Source of the DNA: an uncultured Lachnospiraceae bacterium
GTDB taxonomy: Bacteria; Bacillota; Clostridia; Lachnospirales; Lachnospiraceae
DNA: 22,004 nucleotides
Direction of reading: 5' to 3'
NCBI GenBank assembly: GCA_947175845.1
Contig: CAMWOK010000011.1
Coordinates: 1-22,004 of the forward strand
In this document: in pieces, positions 15,908 to 22,004 of the stretch
How the letters are laid out: the number at the start of each line of letters is the position of its first letter
How positions within the stretch are numbered: the stretch's first letter is position 1
Translations under genes and position numbers: made by a program
The notes under the pieces: generated by a model
Told to the model about the DNA's origin: nothing
Database searches by the model: none
The model's input: the letters and a program-made list of their open reading frames with translations, nothing else

Positions 15908-16558
15908 ATGAATTATTTATGTCCCTCAATACTGGCAGCTGATTTTTGGGAGCTCGGAAAACAGGTGGAGATCGTCGAGAAAGCGGGGGCGCCATATCTG
16001 CATATTGATGTGATGGATGGGATGTTTGTGCCGTCCATCTCCTTTGGGATGCCCATCCTTTCGTGTGTCCGGAAACGGTCAGCCCTCTTTATGGATGTGC
16101 ATATGATGGTGGAGAAGCCAGAGCGCTATATCAGGGAGATGATTCAGCTTGGTGCGGACGGTGTGACCATCCACGTGGAGGCTTGTGACTGCGTTTCTGA
16201 GACGCTCGCCCAGATTCGGGAGCTCGGCGCAAAGACCGGTCTTGCCATCAGCCCCGAGACACCTGTGAGCGCTGTGCTGCCGTACATGGATCAGGTGGAT
16301 ATGGTGCTCGTGATGACTGTGCGTCCCGGTTTTGGCGGACAGGACTACATTGCAGAGTGTATGGATAAGATCAGGGAAGTGCGCCGGATGATCAATCAGA
16401 GCTATCCGGACGTGAAGCTTGAGATTGACGGCGGTGTGACACTCGGCAATCTCGAGAGCAACCTGGATGCGGGAGCTGACGTGATTGTGACGGGATCCGC
16501 GATCTTTAAAGGGGATGTGGAGGCGAATGTGCGCGAATTTCTCAGGCGCATGGAATAA
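15908..16558 (+). CDS. rpe: Ribulose-phosphate 3-epimerase
   Basis: This pentose-phosphate enzyme interconverts ribulose 5-phosphate and xylulose 5-phosphate. The 216-residue TIM barrel has PSILAAD (6-12), HIDVMDGMFVP with His32 and Asp34, DVHMMVEKP with His65, VMTVRPGFGGQ (135-145) and LEIDGGV with Asp174; together these are the complete metal and catalytic set. The ATG lies one base after the rsgA stop, with AGAGGAAA in the end of rsgA as ribosome site. In Bacillus a thiamine pyrophosphokinase gene follows rpe; here it does not, and ychF comes next after 43 bases. Confidence 0.96.
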   Translation: MNYLCPSILAADFWELGKQVEIVEKAGAPYLHIDVMDGMFVPSISFGMPILSCVRKRSALFMDVHMMVEKPERYIREMIQLGADGVTIHVEACDCVSETLAQIRELGAKTGLAISPETPVSAVLPYMDQVDMVLVMTVRPGFGGQDYIAECMDKIREVRRMINQSYPDVKLEIDGGVTLGNLESNLDAGADVIVTGSAIFKGDVEANVREFLRRME

Positions 16559-16601
16559 GACTCAGATAAAATAACATGTATTATTTAGGAGGAAAAATCA
16601 G

Positions 16602-17699
16602 ATGAAGCTGGGAATCGTCGGACTCCCGAACGTAGGGAAGAGTACATTATTTAATTCATTGACAAAGGCGGGGGCAGAGTCGGCAAACTATCCGTTCTGC
16701 ACGATCGACCCCAACGTGGGGGTTGTCACCGTGCCGGACGAGCGGATCAAACTGCTCGGGGAGCTCTATCACACCAAGAAGGTGACGCCTGCCGTGATTG
16801 AGTTTGTCGATATCGCGGGGCTTGTGAAGGGGGCTTCTAAGGGTGAGGGACTCGGCAACCAGTTTCTTGCAAACATCCGCGAGGTGGACGCGATCGTCCA
16901 TGTGGTGCGCTGTTTTGAGGACTCCAACATTGTCCATGTGGACGGCGGCATCAATCCGCTGAGGGATATCGAGACGATCAATTTCGAACTTATTTTCTCT
17001 GATATCGAAATTCTGGAGCGGCGCATTGCAAAGGTTTCCAGAGGGGCAAAAAACGACAAGGCGCAGGCGAAGGAGCTCGCGCTTGTGGAGCGCATCAAGG
17101 CGCATCTCGAAGAGGGTAAGATGGCAAAGAGCTTTGTGACGGAGGACGACGACGAGATTCTCTGGCGCAGCGGATATAATCTTCTGACAGACAAGCCGGT
17201 CATCTTTGCGGCGAATGTGGCGGAGGACGAGCTTGCAGACGACGGCGCAGGCAATGAGGGCGTCCGGGCAGTCCGCGGGTATGCGGCGTCCGAGCAGTCG
17301 GAGGTCTTTGTGATCTGCGCGCAGATTGAGCAGGAGATCGCGGAGCTTGACGAGGATGAGAAGGCGATGTTTTTGGAGGATCTGGGATTAAAAGAATCCG
17401 GATTGGACAAACTGATTGCAGCGAGCTACCGCCTGCTGGGACTGATCAGTTTTCTGACTGCGGGCGAGGACGAGTGCCGCGCGTGGACGATTAAGGTCGG
17501 CACAAAGGCGCCGCAGGCGGCCGGAAAAATCCACACGGATTTCGAGCGTGGGTTTATCCGGGCGGAGGTAGTAAACTATCAGGATCTGCTGGATAACGGT
17601 TCTCTGGCGGCGGCGCGGGACAAGGGGCTTGTCGGTCTGGAAGGCAAGGATTACGTGGTGAGAGACGGCGACGTGATCCTGTTCCGGTTTAATGTATAG
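16602..17699 (+). CDS. ychF: Redox-regulated ATPase YchF (Obg-like)
   Basis: YchF is a ribosome-associated member of the Obg family that prefers ATP over GTP and is linked to stress responses. The 365 residues contain the P-loop GLPNVGKST (7-15), YPFCTIDPNVG (30-40), switch region DIAGLVKGASKGEGLGN (70-86), and NVAE (205-208) in place of the NKxD motif, which explains the ATP preference. The middle coiled-coil region is about 125-185, and the C-terminal TGS domain (about 280-365) ends KDYVVRDGDVILFRF. AGGAGG lies 8 bases before the ATG. The 43-base gap from rpe contains A/T-rich DNA but no clear promoter. Confidence 0.97.
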   Translation: MKLGIVGLPNVGKSTLFNSLTKAGAESANYPFCTIDPNVGVVTVPDERIKLLGELYHTKKVTPAVIEFVDIAGLVKGASKGEGLGNQFLANIREVDAIVHVVRCFEDSNIVHVDGGINPLRDIETINFELIFSDIEILERRIAKVSRGAKNDKAQAKELALVERIKAHLEEGKMAKSFVTEDDDEILWRSGYNLLTDKPVIFAANVAEDELADDGAGNEGVRAVRGYAASEQSEVFVICAQIEQEIAELDEDEKAMFLEDLGLKESGLDKLIAASYRLLGLISFLTAGEDECRAWTIKVGTKAPQAAGKIHTDFERGFIRAEVVNYQDLLDNGSLAAARDKGLVGLEGKDYVVRDGDVILFRFNV

Positions 17700-17730
17700 C
17701 GAGATTCATACAAGGAGGTAGATAAACGAT

Positions 17731-18636
17731 ATGCCTGATACAATGGGAGCGAATGATATCGCCTTTCCGCATCTTGGAATTTATCTTGAAAATCTGCCCA
17801 AAACATTCTCCGTGTTCGGGTTTGAGATTGCGCTCTACGGAGTGATCATCGGCATCGGGGTCATACTGGGCGTGTTCATGGCGGAACGGATGGCAAAAAC
17901 AGAGGGGATGGACACGGACATCATATGGGACTTTGGCATCTATGCGGTTATCTTTTCCGTGATTGGGGCAAGGATCTACTATGTGATCTTTTCGTGGGAT
18001 ATGTACAAGGATAACCTGCTGGGCATATTTAACCTCAGAAACGGGGGACTTGCCATTTATGGAGCAGTGATCGCCGCGTTTATCACACTTTTTGTCTTTG
18101 GCAGGGTAAAGAAGCTGTCGCCGTACCAGATTGGGGACTGCGGGGTCTATGGGCTGATACTGGGGCAGATTATCGGCAGATGGGGCAACTTTTTTAACAG
18201 GGAAGTGTTTGGCGGCTACACGGATTCGCTGTTTGCCATGCGGCTTCCTGTCGAGGCGGTGCGCCCCTGGGATATTACGCAGTCGCAGCTTGACGGCATG
18301 GCACTGATGGGGGATGTGAATTTCATACAGGTGCACCCTACATTCCTGTATGAGTGCGCCTGGAATATCGGGATTCTGGCGCTGATGCTTCTGTATCACA
18401 GGCGCAAGAAGTACCACGGGCAGATGTGCCTGTTTTACCTGGGCGGATACGGTATAGGGCGCTTTGTCATCGAGGGAATCCGCACAGACCGCCTGCTGAT
18501 CCCGGGGACGCAGATAGCAGTTTCGCAGCTGCTGGGGTTGATTTTGTTTATTTTTTCAGTTGTGTTAAATACGATAGTCAGGGTTCGGATGCTGAAAACG
18601 GAAAGTAATACAGGGAAGGAGGACAAGGGTCAATGA
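17731..18636 (+). CDS. lgt: Phosphatidylglycerol-prolipoprotein diacylglyceryl transferase Lgt
   Basis: Lgt attaches a diacylglyceryl group to the lipobox cysteine of prolipoproteins in the cytoplasmic membrane. The 301-residue protein shows about seven hydrophobic segments, GGLAIYGAVI (105-114), the signature GRWGNFFNRE (149-158, with the key Arg150), HPTFLYE (202-208) and YGIGRFVIEGIRTD (240-253). The His of the classical HGG motif is Tyr110 in GGLAIYG, as in many Gram-positive enzymes. The ATG at 17731 has AAGGAGGT 11 bases upstream; an ATG at 17743 is also possible. The tail is hydrophilic and its last codons overlap the glycosidase start (ATGA). No lspA is in the window. Confidence 0.95.
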   Translation: MPDTMGANDIAFPHLGIYLENLPKTFSVFGFEIALYGVIIGIGVILGVFMAERMAKTEGMDTDIIWDFGIYAVIFSVIGARIYYVIFSWDMYKDNLLGIFNLRNGGLAIYGAVIAAFITLFVFGRVKKLSPYQIGDCGVYGLILGQIIGRWGNFFNREVFGGYTDSLFAMRLPVEAVRPWDITQSQLDGMALMGDVNFIQVHPTFLYECAWNIGILALMLLYHRRKKYHGQMCLFYLGGYGIGRFVIEGIRTDRLLIPGTQIAVSQLLGLILFIFSVVLNTIVRVRMLKTESNTGKEDKGQ

Positions 18637-20768
18637 CAAAAGACAAGATTGAGAAACTGATATCACAGCTTACCTTGCAGGAGAAGGTGGACATGATTCA
18701 CGGAAACGGTTTTTTTGCGACGAAAGGGGTAGAGCGGCTGGGGATACCGCCCTTTCGGACCTCGGATGGGCCGCGTGGCGTCAGGAAGGACTTTGAGAAC
18801 GACGCGTGGAAAGATATCGGACTCAGCTACGACGCGGTGTCATACCTTCCCTGCAACACGGCGCTTGCGGCGACCTGGAACCGCGAGCTTGCCTACTCGA
18901 TGGGAAAACTGCTCGGAAAGGAGGCGAGAGGCCGGGGCAAGGACATGATTCTGGCGCCGGGCATCAACATCATGCGCTCGCCGCTATGTGGGCGGAGTTT
19001 TGAGTACATGGGGGAGGACCCGCATCTTGTCTCAGAGATGGCCGTGCCGCTTGTGCAGGGAATCGAGGAGAACGATGTCGCCGCGTGCGTCAAGCACTTT
19101 GCAGTAAACAATCAGGAGACGAGGCGTTTTGATGTGGATGTGGAAGTGAGTGAGCGCGCGCTGCGGGAAATCTATCTGCCGGGTTTTGAGGCGGCTGTCA
19201 GGCGCGGCAGGACGAAGGGCGTCATGGGCGCATACAATAAGCTGCGCGGCACGCACTGCTGCCATCATGCCCATCTGCTGAACGACATTCTGCGCGGCGA
19301 GTGGGGATTTGAGGGCATCACGGTTTCCGACTGGGGCGGTGTCCACGACACGCGGGAAGCACTCATGAACGGGCTTGACATGGAGATGTCCGGCACGAGC
19401 GATTTTGATGCGTACTACATGGCCGACCCGCTTGTCAGGATGATTGAGAGCGGAGAGGTGGACGGGAAGACTGCGGTTGCCAGAATCGACGAGAAGGTCC
19501 GCCATATTCTGCAGGTGATGAACAGGCTCCACATGCTCGACGGGGAGCGCAGCGCGGGCAGTTACAACGACTATGAGGACAAGGCAGCACTGCGGCAGGC
19601 AGCGCGGGAATCTGTCGTTCTGTTAAAAAATGACAGGGGGATTCTTCCGCTTGATCCCAAAAAGGTCAAAAAGCTTCTTGTGGTCGGGGAGAATGCCAAC
19701 AGAGCGCACGCGCCCGGGGGCGGGAGCGCTGAGATCAAGGCATTGTATGAGATCACGCCGCTCATGGGCATTCACATGCTGTTAGGCGGCAATACCAGTG
19801 TGGTGTACAAGCCGGGCTACTTCAATGACGATCCTGGAAATATCTGTGCAAATACAGATGGCAGCGAGCGCGGGAAGACAGCGGAGGATAAGATAAGACA
19901 TCAGCAGGAAATGAATGAGAAGTACTTACAGGAGGCGCTGGCGGCAGCGGCGGACGCGGACGCAGTCATCTTTGTGGGCGGCCTCACACACGACTATGAC
20001 TCGGAGGGTCAGGACAGGGCGGACATGAAGCTTCCGTACGGTCAGGACAGGCTGATAACAGAGCTTTTAAAAATACGGCCGGATACGGTCGTGGCGCTTG
20101 TGGCAGGTTCTCCCGTGGATATGCGGGCGTGGCTGGACGACGCGGCATCCCTGGTATTTAGCTGGTATGCGGGGATGGAGGGCGGCATCGCCCTCGCGGA
20201 AGTTCTGTTCGGGAAGTTCAACCCGTCAGGGCGTCTTCCCGAGACCTTTCCATTCACGGAGGCGGACTGTCCTGCGGTGGTGCTCGGGGAGTTTCCGGGC
20301 CAGGACAAAGTAAGCTACGGCGAGGATATCTTTGTGGGGTACCGCTATTATGACACCTATGATGTGGCGCCCGCCTTTCCGTTCGGATACGGCCTGTCCT
20401 ACACGGATTTTGTGATGACCGGCATCCGCGCGGAGGTGATCGAGGACACAGTGCTCAGCAAGGGTGTGAAGGTGAGCTTTGACATCTCCAATATCGGCGG
20501 ACAAGCCGGCGCAGCGGTCGCACAGATCTATGTGGCGGACAAATATCCCAGGGTCCGGAAGGCGGCCAAGGAGCTCAAGGCATTTGAGAAGATTTATCTC
20601 GAGGCCGGGGAGACGCGGGAAGTGACGATCATGCTTGAGCGGGAGGCATTCACATACTACGACGAGGCGTCGCACAGCTTCGTGGCTGACGCGGGCAGCT
20701 ATATGCTGCTGCTTGCCAAGAACGCGGAGGAGATTGTGGACGTCACGGAGATTGAATTTACAGTATAG
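18633..20768 (+). CDS. Family GH3 beta-glucosidase-type glycoside hydrolase (cytoplasmic)
   Basis: This 711-residue enzyme has the two-domain GH3 core plus a fibronectin III-like end and no signal peptide, so it should act in the cytoplasm on imported beta-linked di- or oligosaccharides. The N-terminal barrel has FRTSDGPRGV (41-50), RSFEYMGEDP (121-130), KHFAVNNQE (154-162) and VSDWGGVHD with the nucleophile Asp233. The second domain has APGGGSAE (360-367) and DYDSEGQDR with the probable acid/base Glu458. The FnIII-like domain covers about 600-705. No PA14 insert is present. The start ATG overlaps the lgt stop by 4 nt, with AAGGAGG ten bases upstream inside lgt. Exact sugar specificity cannot be told, and no transporter or sugar regulator is adjacent. 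Confidence 0.93.
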   Translation: MTKDKIEKLISQLTLQEKVDMIHGNGFFATKGVERLGIPPFRTSDGPRGVRKDFENDAWKDIGLSYDAVSYLPCNTALAATWNRELAYSMGKLLGKEARGRGKDMILAPGINIMRSPLCGRSFEYMGEDPHLVSEMAVPLVQGIEENDVAACVKHFAVNNQETRRFDVDVEVSERALREIYLPGFEAAVRRGRTKGVMGAYNKLRGTHCCHHAHLLNDILRGEWGFEGITVSDWGGVHDTREALMNGLDMEMSGTSDFDAYYMADPLVRMIESGEVDGKTAVARIDEKVRHILQVMNRLHMLDGERSAGSYNDYEDKAALRQAARESVVLLKNDRGILPLDPKKVKKLLVVGENANRAHAPGGGSAEIKALYEITPLMGIHMLLGGNTSVVYKPGYFNDDPGNICANTDGSERGKTAEDKIRHQQEMNEKYLQEALAAAADADAVIFVGGLTHDYDSEGQDRADMKLPYGQDRLITELLKIRPDTVVALVAGSPVDMRAWLDDAASLVFSWYAGMEGGIALAEVLFGKFNPSGRLPETFPFTEADCPAVVLGEFPGQDKVSYGEDIFVGYRYYDTYDVAPAFPFGYGLSYTDFVMTGIRAEVIEDTVLSKGVKVSFDISNIGGQAGAAVAQIYVADKYPRVRKAAKELKAFEKIYLEAGETREVTIMLEREAFTYYDEASHSFVADAGSYMLLLAKNAEEIVDVTEIEFTV

Positions 20769-20784
20769 AGACAGGGTCCTTTCC

Positions 20785-20821
20785 GGGCGCGGTGCATATA
20801 ATAAAGTAATGCGCCGCGTTC
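20785..20821 (+). terminator. GC-rich hairpin between the GH3 gene and the YlmC-like gene
   Basis: CGCGGTGCAT (20788-20797) pairs with ATGCGCCGCG (20809-20818), with one U-G wobble, around an 11-base A/T loop; weaker pairs extend it to 20785-20821. It ends against the ribosome binding site GGGAGG (20823-20828), and the T-run (20831-20836) comes after that site. This may be a terminator for the glycosidase operon or a leader structure affecting ylmC translation. A TATAAT-like hexamer (20797-20802) lies partly in the loop, with no clear -35. Confidence 0.45.
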
Positions 20822-20836
20822 AGGGAGGACTTTTTT

Positions 20837-21067
20837 ATGGTAAGTTACAAGGAGCTGAGAAAAAAGGAGGTCATCTGCATCAAGGACTGCAGGCGGCTTG
20901 GACATATCTGTGATCTGGAGATTGACGAGTGCAAGGGCTGTATCTGCAAGATTATTGTGCCGGGCTGCAAGGGGTTCTGGTCCATGCTCACGGACGACTC
21001 GGTGATTGCCATACCGTACAACTGCATCCGGCAGATAGGGCCGGACCTGATACTGGTGGATATCTGA
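20837..21067 (+). CDS. YlmC/YmxH-family small sporulation-associated protein (PRC-barrel-like), Cys-rich
   Basis: A 76-residue protein with the YlmC/YmxH pattern: an N-terminal ELRKKEVICI, then CRRLGHICDLEID, a IIVPG turn, and the closing IPYNCIRQIGPDLILVDI. Such small PRC-barrel-like proteins are common in spore-forming Firmicutes and are annotated as sporulation proteins, though the molecular role is not established. It has eight cysteines (residues 14, 18, 25, 32, 35, 37, 44 and 63), including ECKGCIC. The ATG has GGGAGG eight bases upstream. It lies between a hairpin and the nrdR promoter, so it may be a single-gene unit. Confidence 0.85.
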   Translation: MVSYKELRKKEVICIKDCRRLGHICDLEIDECKGCICKIIVPGCKGFWSMLTDDSVIAIPYNCIRQIGPDLILVDI

Positions 21068-21090
21068 AACTGACTGTTTGGACGATCTGA

Positions 21091-21119
21091 TTGACATCGG
21101 GGAAAACTTAAATTATACT
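21091..21119 (+). promoter_or_regulatory. Near-consensus sigma-A promoter of nrdR
   Basis: TTGACA (21091-21096), a 17-base spacer, and TATACT (21114-21119). Transcription would start near 21126, giving a leader of about 65 bases before the nrdR ATG. I see no NrdR-box-like pair in the promoter, so autoregulation is not supported by sequence. Confidence 0.75.
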
Positions 21120-21191
21120 GAATGTATGACAGTCAATCATTACAATGGAGAAAACTGGTGTTTGTATTCATTCAGATTCGGAGGAAACCAT

Positions 21192-21653
21192 ATGAAGTGT
21201 CCGTTTTGCAATAATGAAAATACGAGAGTGATTGATTCGAGGCCTGCTGAGGACAACAGTTCGATACGCAGGCGGCGCGCGTGCGACGTGTGCAACAAAC
21301 GTTTTACAACGTACGAGAAGGTGGAGGCCATTCCGCTGATTATCGTCAAGAAGGATGACAACAGGGAGGCGTATGACCGCGCCAAGATAGAGACGGGAGT
21401 ACTGCGGGCGTGCCACAAGCGCCCGGTCAGCACGGACAGGATTGACGAGCTGGTGGACGAGGTCGAGGCGGACATCCTCAACCGCGGCGAGAAGGAGATC
21501 AGCAGCCGCATTGTGGGCGAGCTGGTCATGAACAAGCTTAAGAACCTAGATGCGGTGGCGTATGTCCGGTTTGCGTCGGTGTACCGGGAGTTTAAGGATA
21601 TCAACACGTTTATGGATGAACTCAAGAAAGTGCTGGACAAAGAACAGCAGTGA
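21192..21653 (+). CDS. nrdR: Transcriptional repressor NrdR
   Basis: NrdR is a zinc- and nucleotide-binding repressor of ribonucleotide reductase genes. The 153 residues begin MKCPFCNNENTRVIDSRP, with a zinc ribbon formed by CPFC and CDVC (Cys3, Cys6 and a pair near residues 31-34), followed by RRRRACDVCNKRFTTYEKVE, then the ATP-cone domain from about 46 to 136 (VKKDDNREAYDRAKIETGVLRAC region and VAYVRFASVYREFKD). The ATG at 21192 has GGAGG seven bases upstream; the open frame further up to 21078 overlaps the promoter and is not coding. No nrd reductase genes are in the window, so its targets lie elsewhere. Confidence 0.97.
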   Translation: MKCPFCNNENTRVIDSRPAEDNSSIRRRRACDVCNKRFTTYEKVEAIPLIIVKKDDNREAYDRAKIETGVLRACHKRPVSTDRIDELVDEVEADILNRGEKEISSRIVGELVMNKLKNLDAVAYVRFASVYREFKDINTFMDELKKVLDKEQQ

Positions 21654-21713
21654 CTGCCCGCGCAAAAGACACCGGAGCAGTGCAGCAGACAATACGGCAC
21701 CTGTGTATACAAT

Positions 21714-21750
21714 AAAAAACAAGAATATCAAAAAAATTTCTTGCTTTTTT
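21714..21750 (+). terminator. A/T-rich intrinsic terminator after nrdR
   Basis: AAAAAACAAGAA (21714-21725) pairs with TTCTTG (21738-21743) and, past a bulged C, with the T-run 21745-21750. The A-run upstream and T-run downstream give a terminator that could work in both directions. The stem has only two G-C pairs, so strength is uncertain. Confidence 0.5.
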
Positions 21751-21769
21751 GCCGATAGTTATATAAAAT
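21741..21769 (+). promoter_or_regulatory. Possible promoter of the gene at the right end
   Basis: TTGCTT (21741-21746), 17 bases, TAAAAT (21764-21769); TATAAA also begins at 21762. The -35 overlaps the tail of the nrdR terminator. Transcription would begin near 21776, leaving a leader of about 120 bases before the ATG at 21899. Confidence 0.4.
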
Positions 21770-21775
21770 TTAACA

Positions 21776-21862
21776 GAACACAAAAGATGGTACACGCCGG
21801 GGCGTGACTGTACTTTGTGCTGTGGCGTGGGTTCCTGTTTACAGGAATGGTCCATGCCGGAA
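21776..21862 (+). promoter_or_regulatory. Structured 5' leader with mutually exclusive helices (class unknown)
   Basis: CACGCC (21793-21798) can pair with the adjacent GGCGTG (21801-21806), best as CACGC/GCGTG with a short loop. A second GGCGTG (21824-21829) pairs with CATGCC (21853-21858, one U-G wobble), enclosing a perfect hairpin TTCCTG-TTTA-CAGGAA (21832-21847). Because GGCGTG occurs twice and both partner strands end in GCCGG, the helices can swap partners. I compared it from memory with TPP, SAM, lysine, cobalamin, glycine, purine, preQ1, c-di-GMP, fluoride, ZTP and T-box leaders and found no match. Regulation is an inference from structure only. Confidence 0.4.
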
Positions 21863-21898
21863 ACAATTTCATATTAGAAGAATAAAGGAGTAAAAGAC

Positions 21899-21959
21899 AT
21901 GGCGAGAAGAGGACAAAAGTTTGTGAAGGTTCTTTTTGCGAGTATGTTGCTTACACTGA
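21899..21959 (+). CDS. Start of an exported or membrane protein (3' truncated by contig end)
   Basis: ATG 21899 has AAAGGAG eight bases upstream. The 20 genuine codons encode a basic N-terminus (ARRGQK) followed by the hydrophobic FVKVLFASMLLTL, typical of a signal peptide or first membrane helix. Nothing more can be said about the family. The frame continues to 22004, but from 21960 on the DNA is adapter sequence, so the residues after TL (VSYTQKPLPTILLE) are artefactual. Confidence 0.7.
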
Positions 21960-22004
21960 CTGTCTCTTATACACAAAAGCCGCTGCCGACCATACTCCTT
22001 GAGT
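21960..22004. other. Illumina Nextera (Tn5) i5 adapter read-through, not genomic
   Basis: Bases 21960-21975 (CTGTCTCTTATACACA) equal the first 16 of the 19 bases of the reverse-complemented Tn5 mosaic end. Bases 21981-21990 (CGCTGCCGAC) equal the next part of the read-1 adapter at exactly the expected distance, 21993-22000 (TACTCCTT) equals the reverse complement of the i5 index 507, and 22001-22004 matches the following adapter bases at 3 of 4. Overall I count 39 of 45 identical with no gap, from memory of the standard adapter. The mismatches look like low-quality read-end errors. Confidence 0.95.

Noticed and set aside
17689..18417. Minus-strand open frame of about 242 codons opposite lgt
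   Set aside because: It is the complement of lgt membrane segments; the composition (His, Pro, Arg) is that of an antisense shadow.
21078..21191. Upstream extension of nrdR
   Set aside because: It would read through the TTGACA/TATACT promoter; the ATG at 21192 has a perfect ribosome site and gives the standard MKCPFC start.
21960..22004. Protein-coding continuation and possible Tn5-like transposon end
   Set aside because: The mosaic-end match is followed at the right spacing by synthetic adapter and index sequence, so it is a library artefact and not a mobile element or a gene.
1..22004. CRISPR arrays, phage genes, insertion sequences, toxin-antitoxin or defence systems
   Set aside because: No direct repeat arrays, transposases, integrases or defence-type domains are visible; the whole window is tightly packed + strand housekeeping genes.

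Overview
The window looks like chromosomal core DNA from a Gram-positive anaerobe of the class Clostridia, most likely a Lachnospiraceae gut bacterium. This is inferred from gene content and protein style: a meso-diaminopimelate MurE (DNPR motif), a Cys-rich YlmC/YmxH sporulation-type protein, a YugP-type peptidase, and a PASTA kinase/PP2C pair inside the classic Firmicutes priA-def-fmt-rsmB-rlmN-prpC-prkC-rsgA-rpe string. Every convincing gene is on the + strand, most carry strong GGAGG-type ribosome binding sites, and genes are packed with short gaps or overlaps.

Layout. 1-2875: the tail of a TraX-like membrane protein, an acyl-ACP thioesterase and a short RecJ. 2876-3204: a 329-base gap with a good sigma-A promoter, a very short C-rich RNA candidate closed by an 11-bp hairpin, and a second promoter for the next operon. 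3205-11650: murE-priA-def-fmt-(zinc peptidase)-rsmB-rlmN, covering wall precursor synthesis, replication restart, N-terminal formyl-Met handling and rRNA methylation. 11651-16558: a promoter, then the PP2C phosphatase, PASTA kinase, ribosome-assembly GTPase RsgA and Rpe. 16602-20768: YchF ATPase, Lgt, and a cytoplasmic GH3 glycosidase overlapping lgt by 4 nt. 20769-21653: a hairpin, a small Cys-rich PRC-barrel-like protein, and NrdR with its own near-consensus promoter. 21654-21959: an A/T-rich terminator, a promoter, a structured leader with competing helices, and the first 20 codons of a membrane or exported protein.

The last 45 bases (21960-22004) are not biological. They match the read-through of an Illumina Nextera/Tn5 i5 adapter, including an intact 8-base index, so the window ends at a contig edge with untrimmed adapter. 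Any protein predicted across 21960 is chimeric.

Taken together the genes are translation, cell-wall and growth-control housekeeping. I see no phage, insertion sequence, CRISPR array, tRNA, rRNA or defence system. The parts least explained by known families are the two non-coding segments (about 2960-3075 and 21776-21862), the long Tyr-rich linker and C-terminal domain of the kinase, and the Cys-rich YlmC-like protein.
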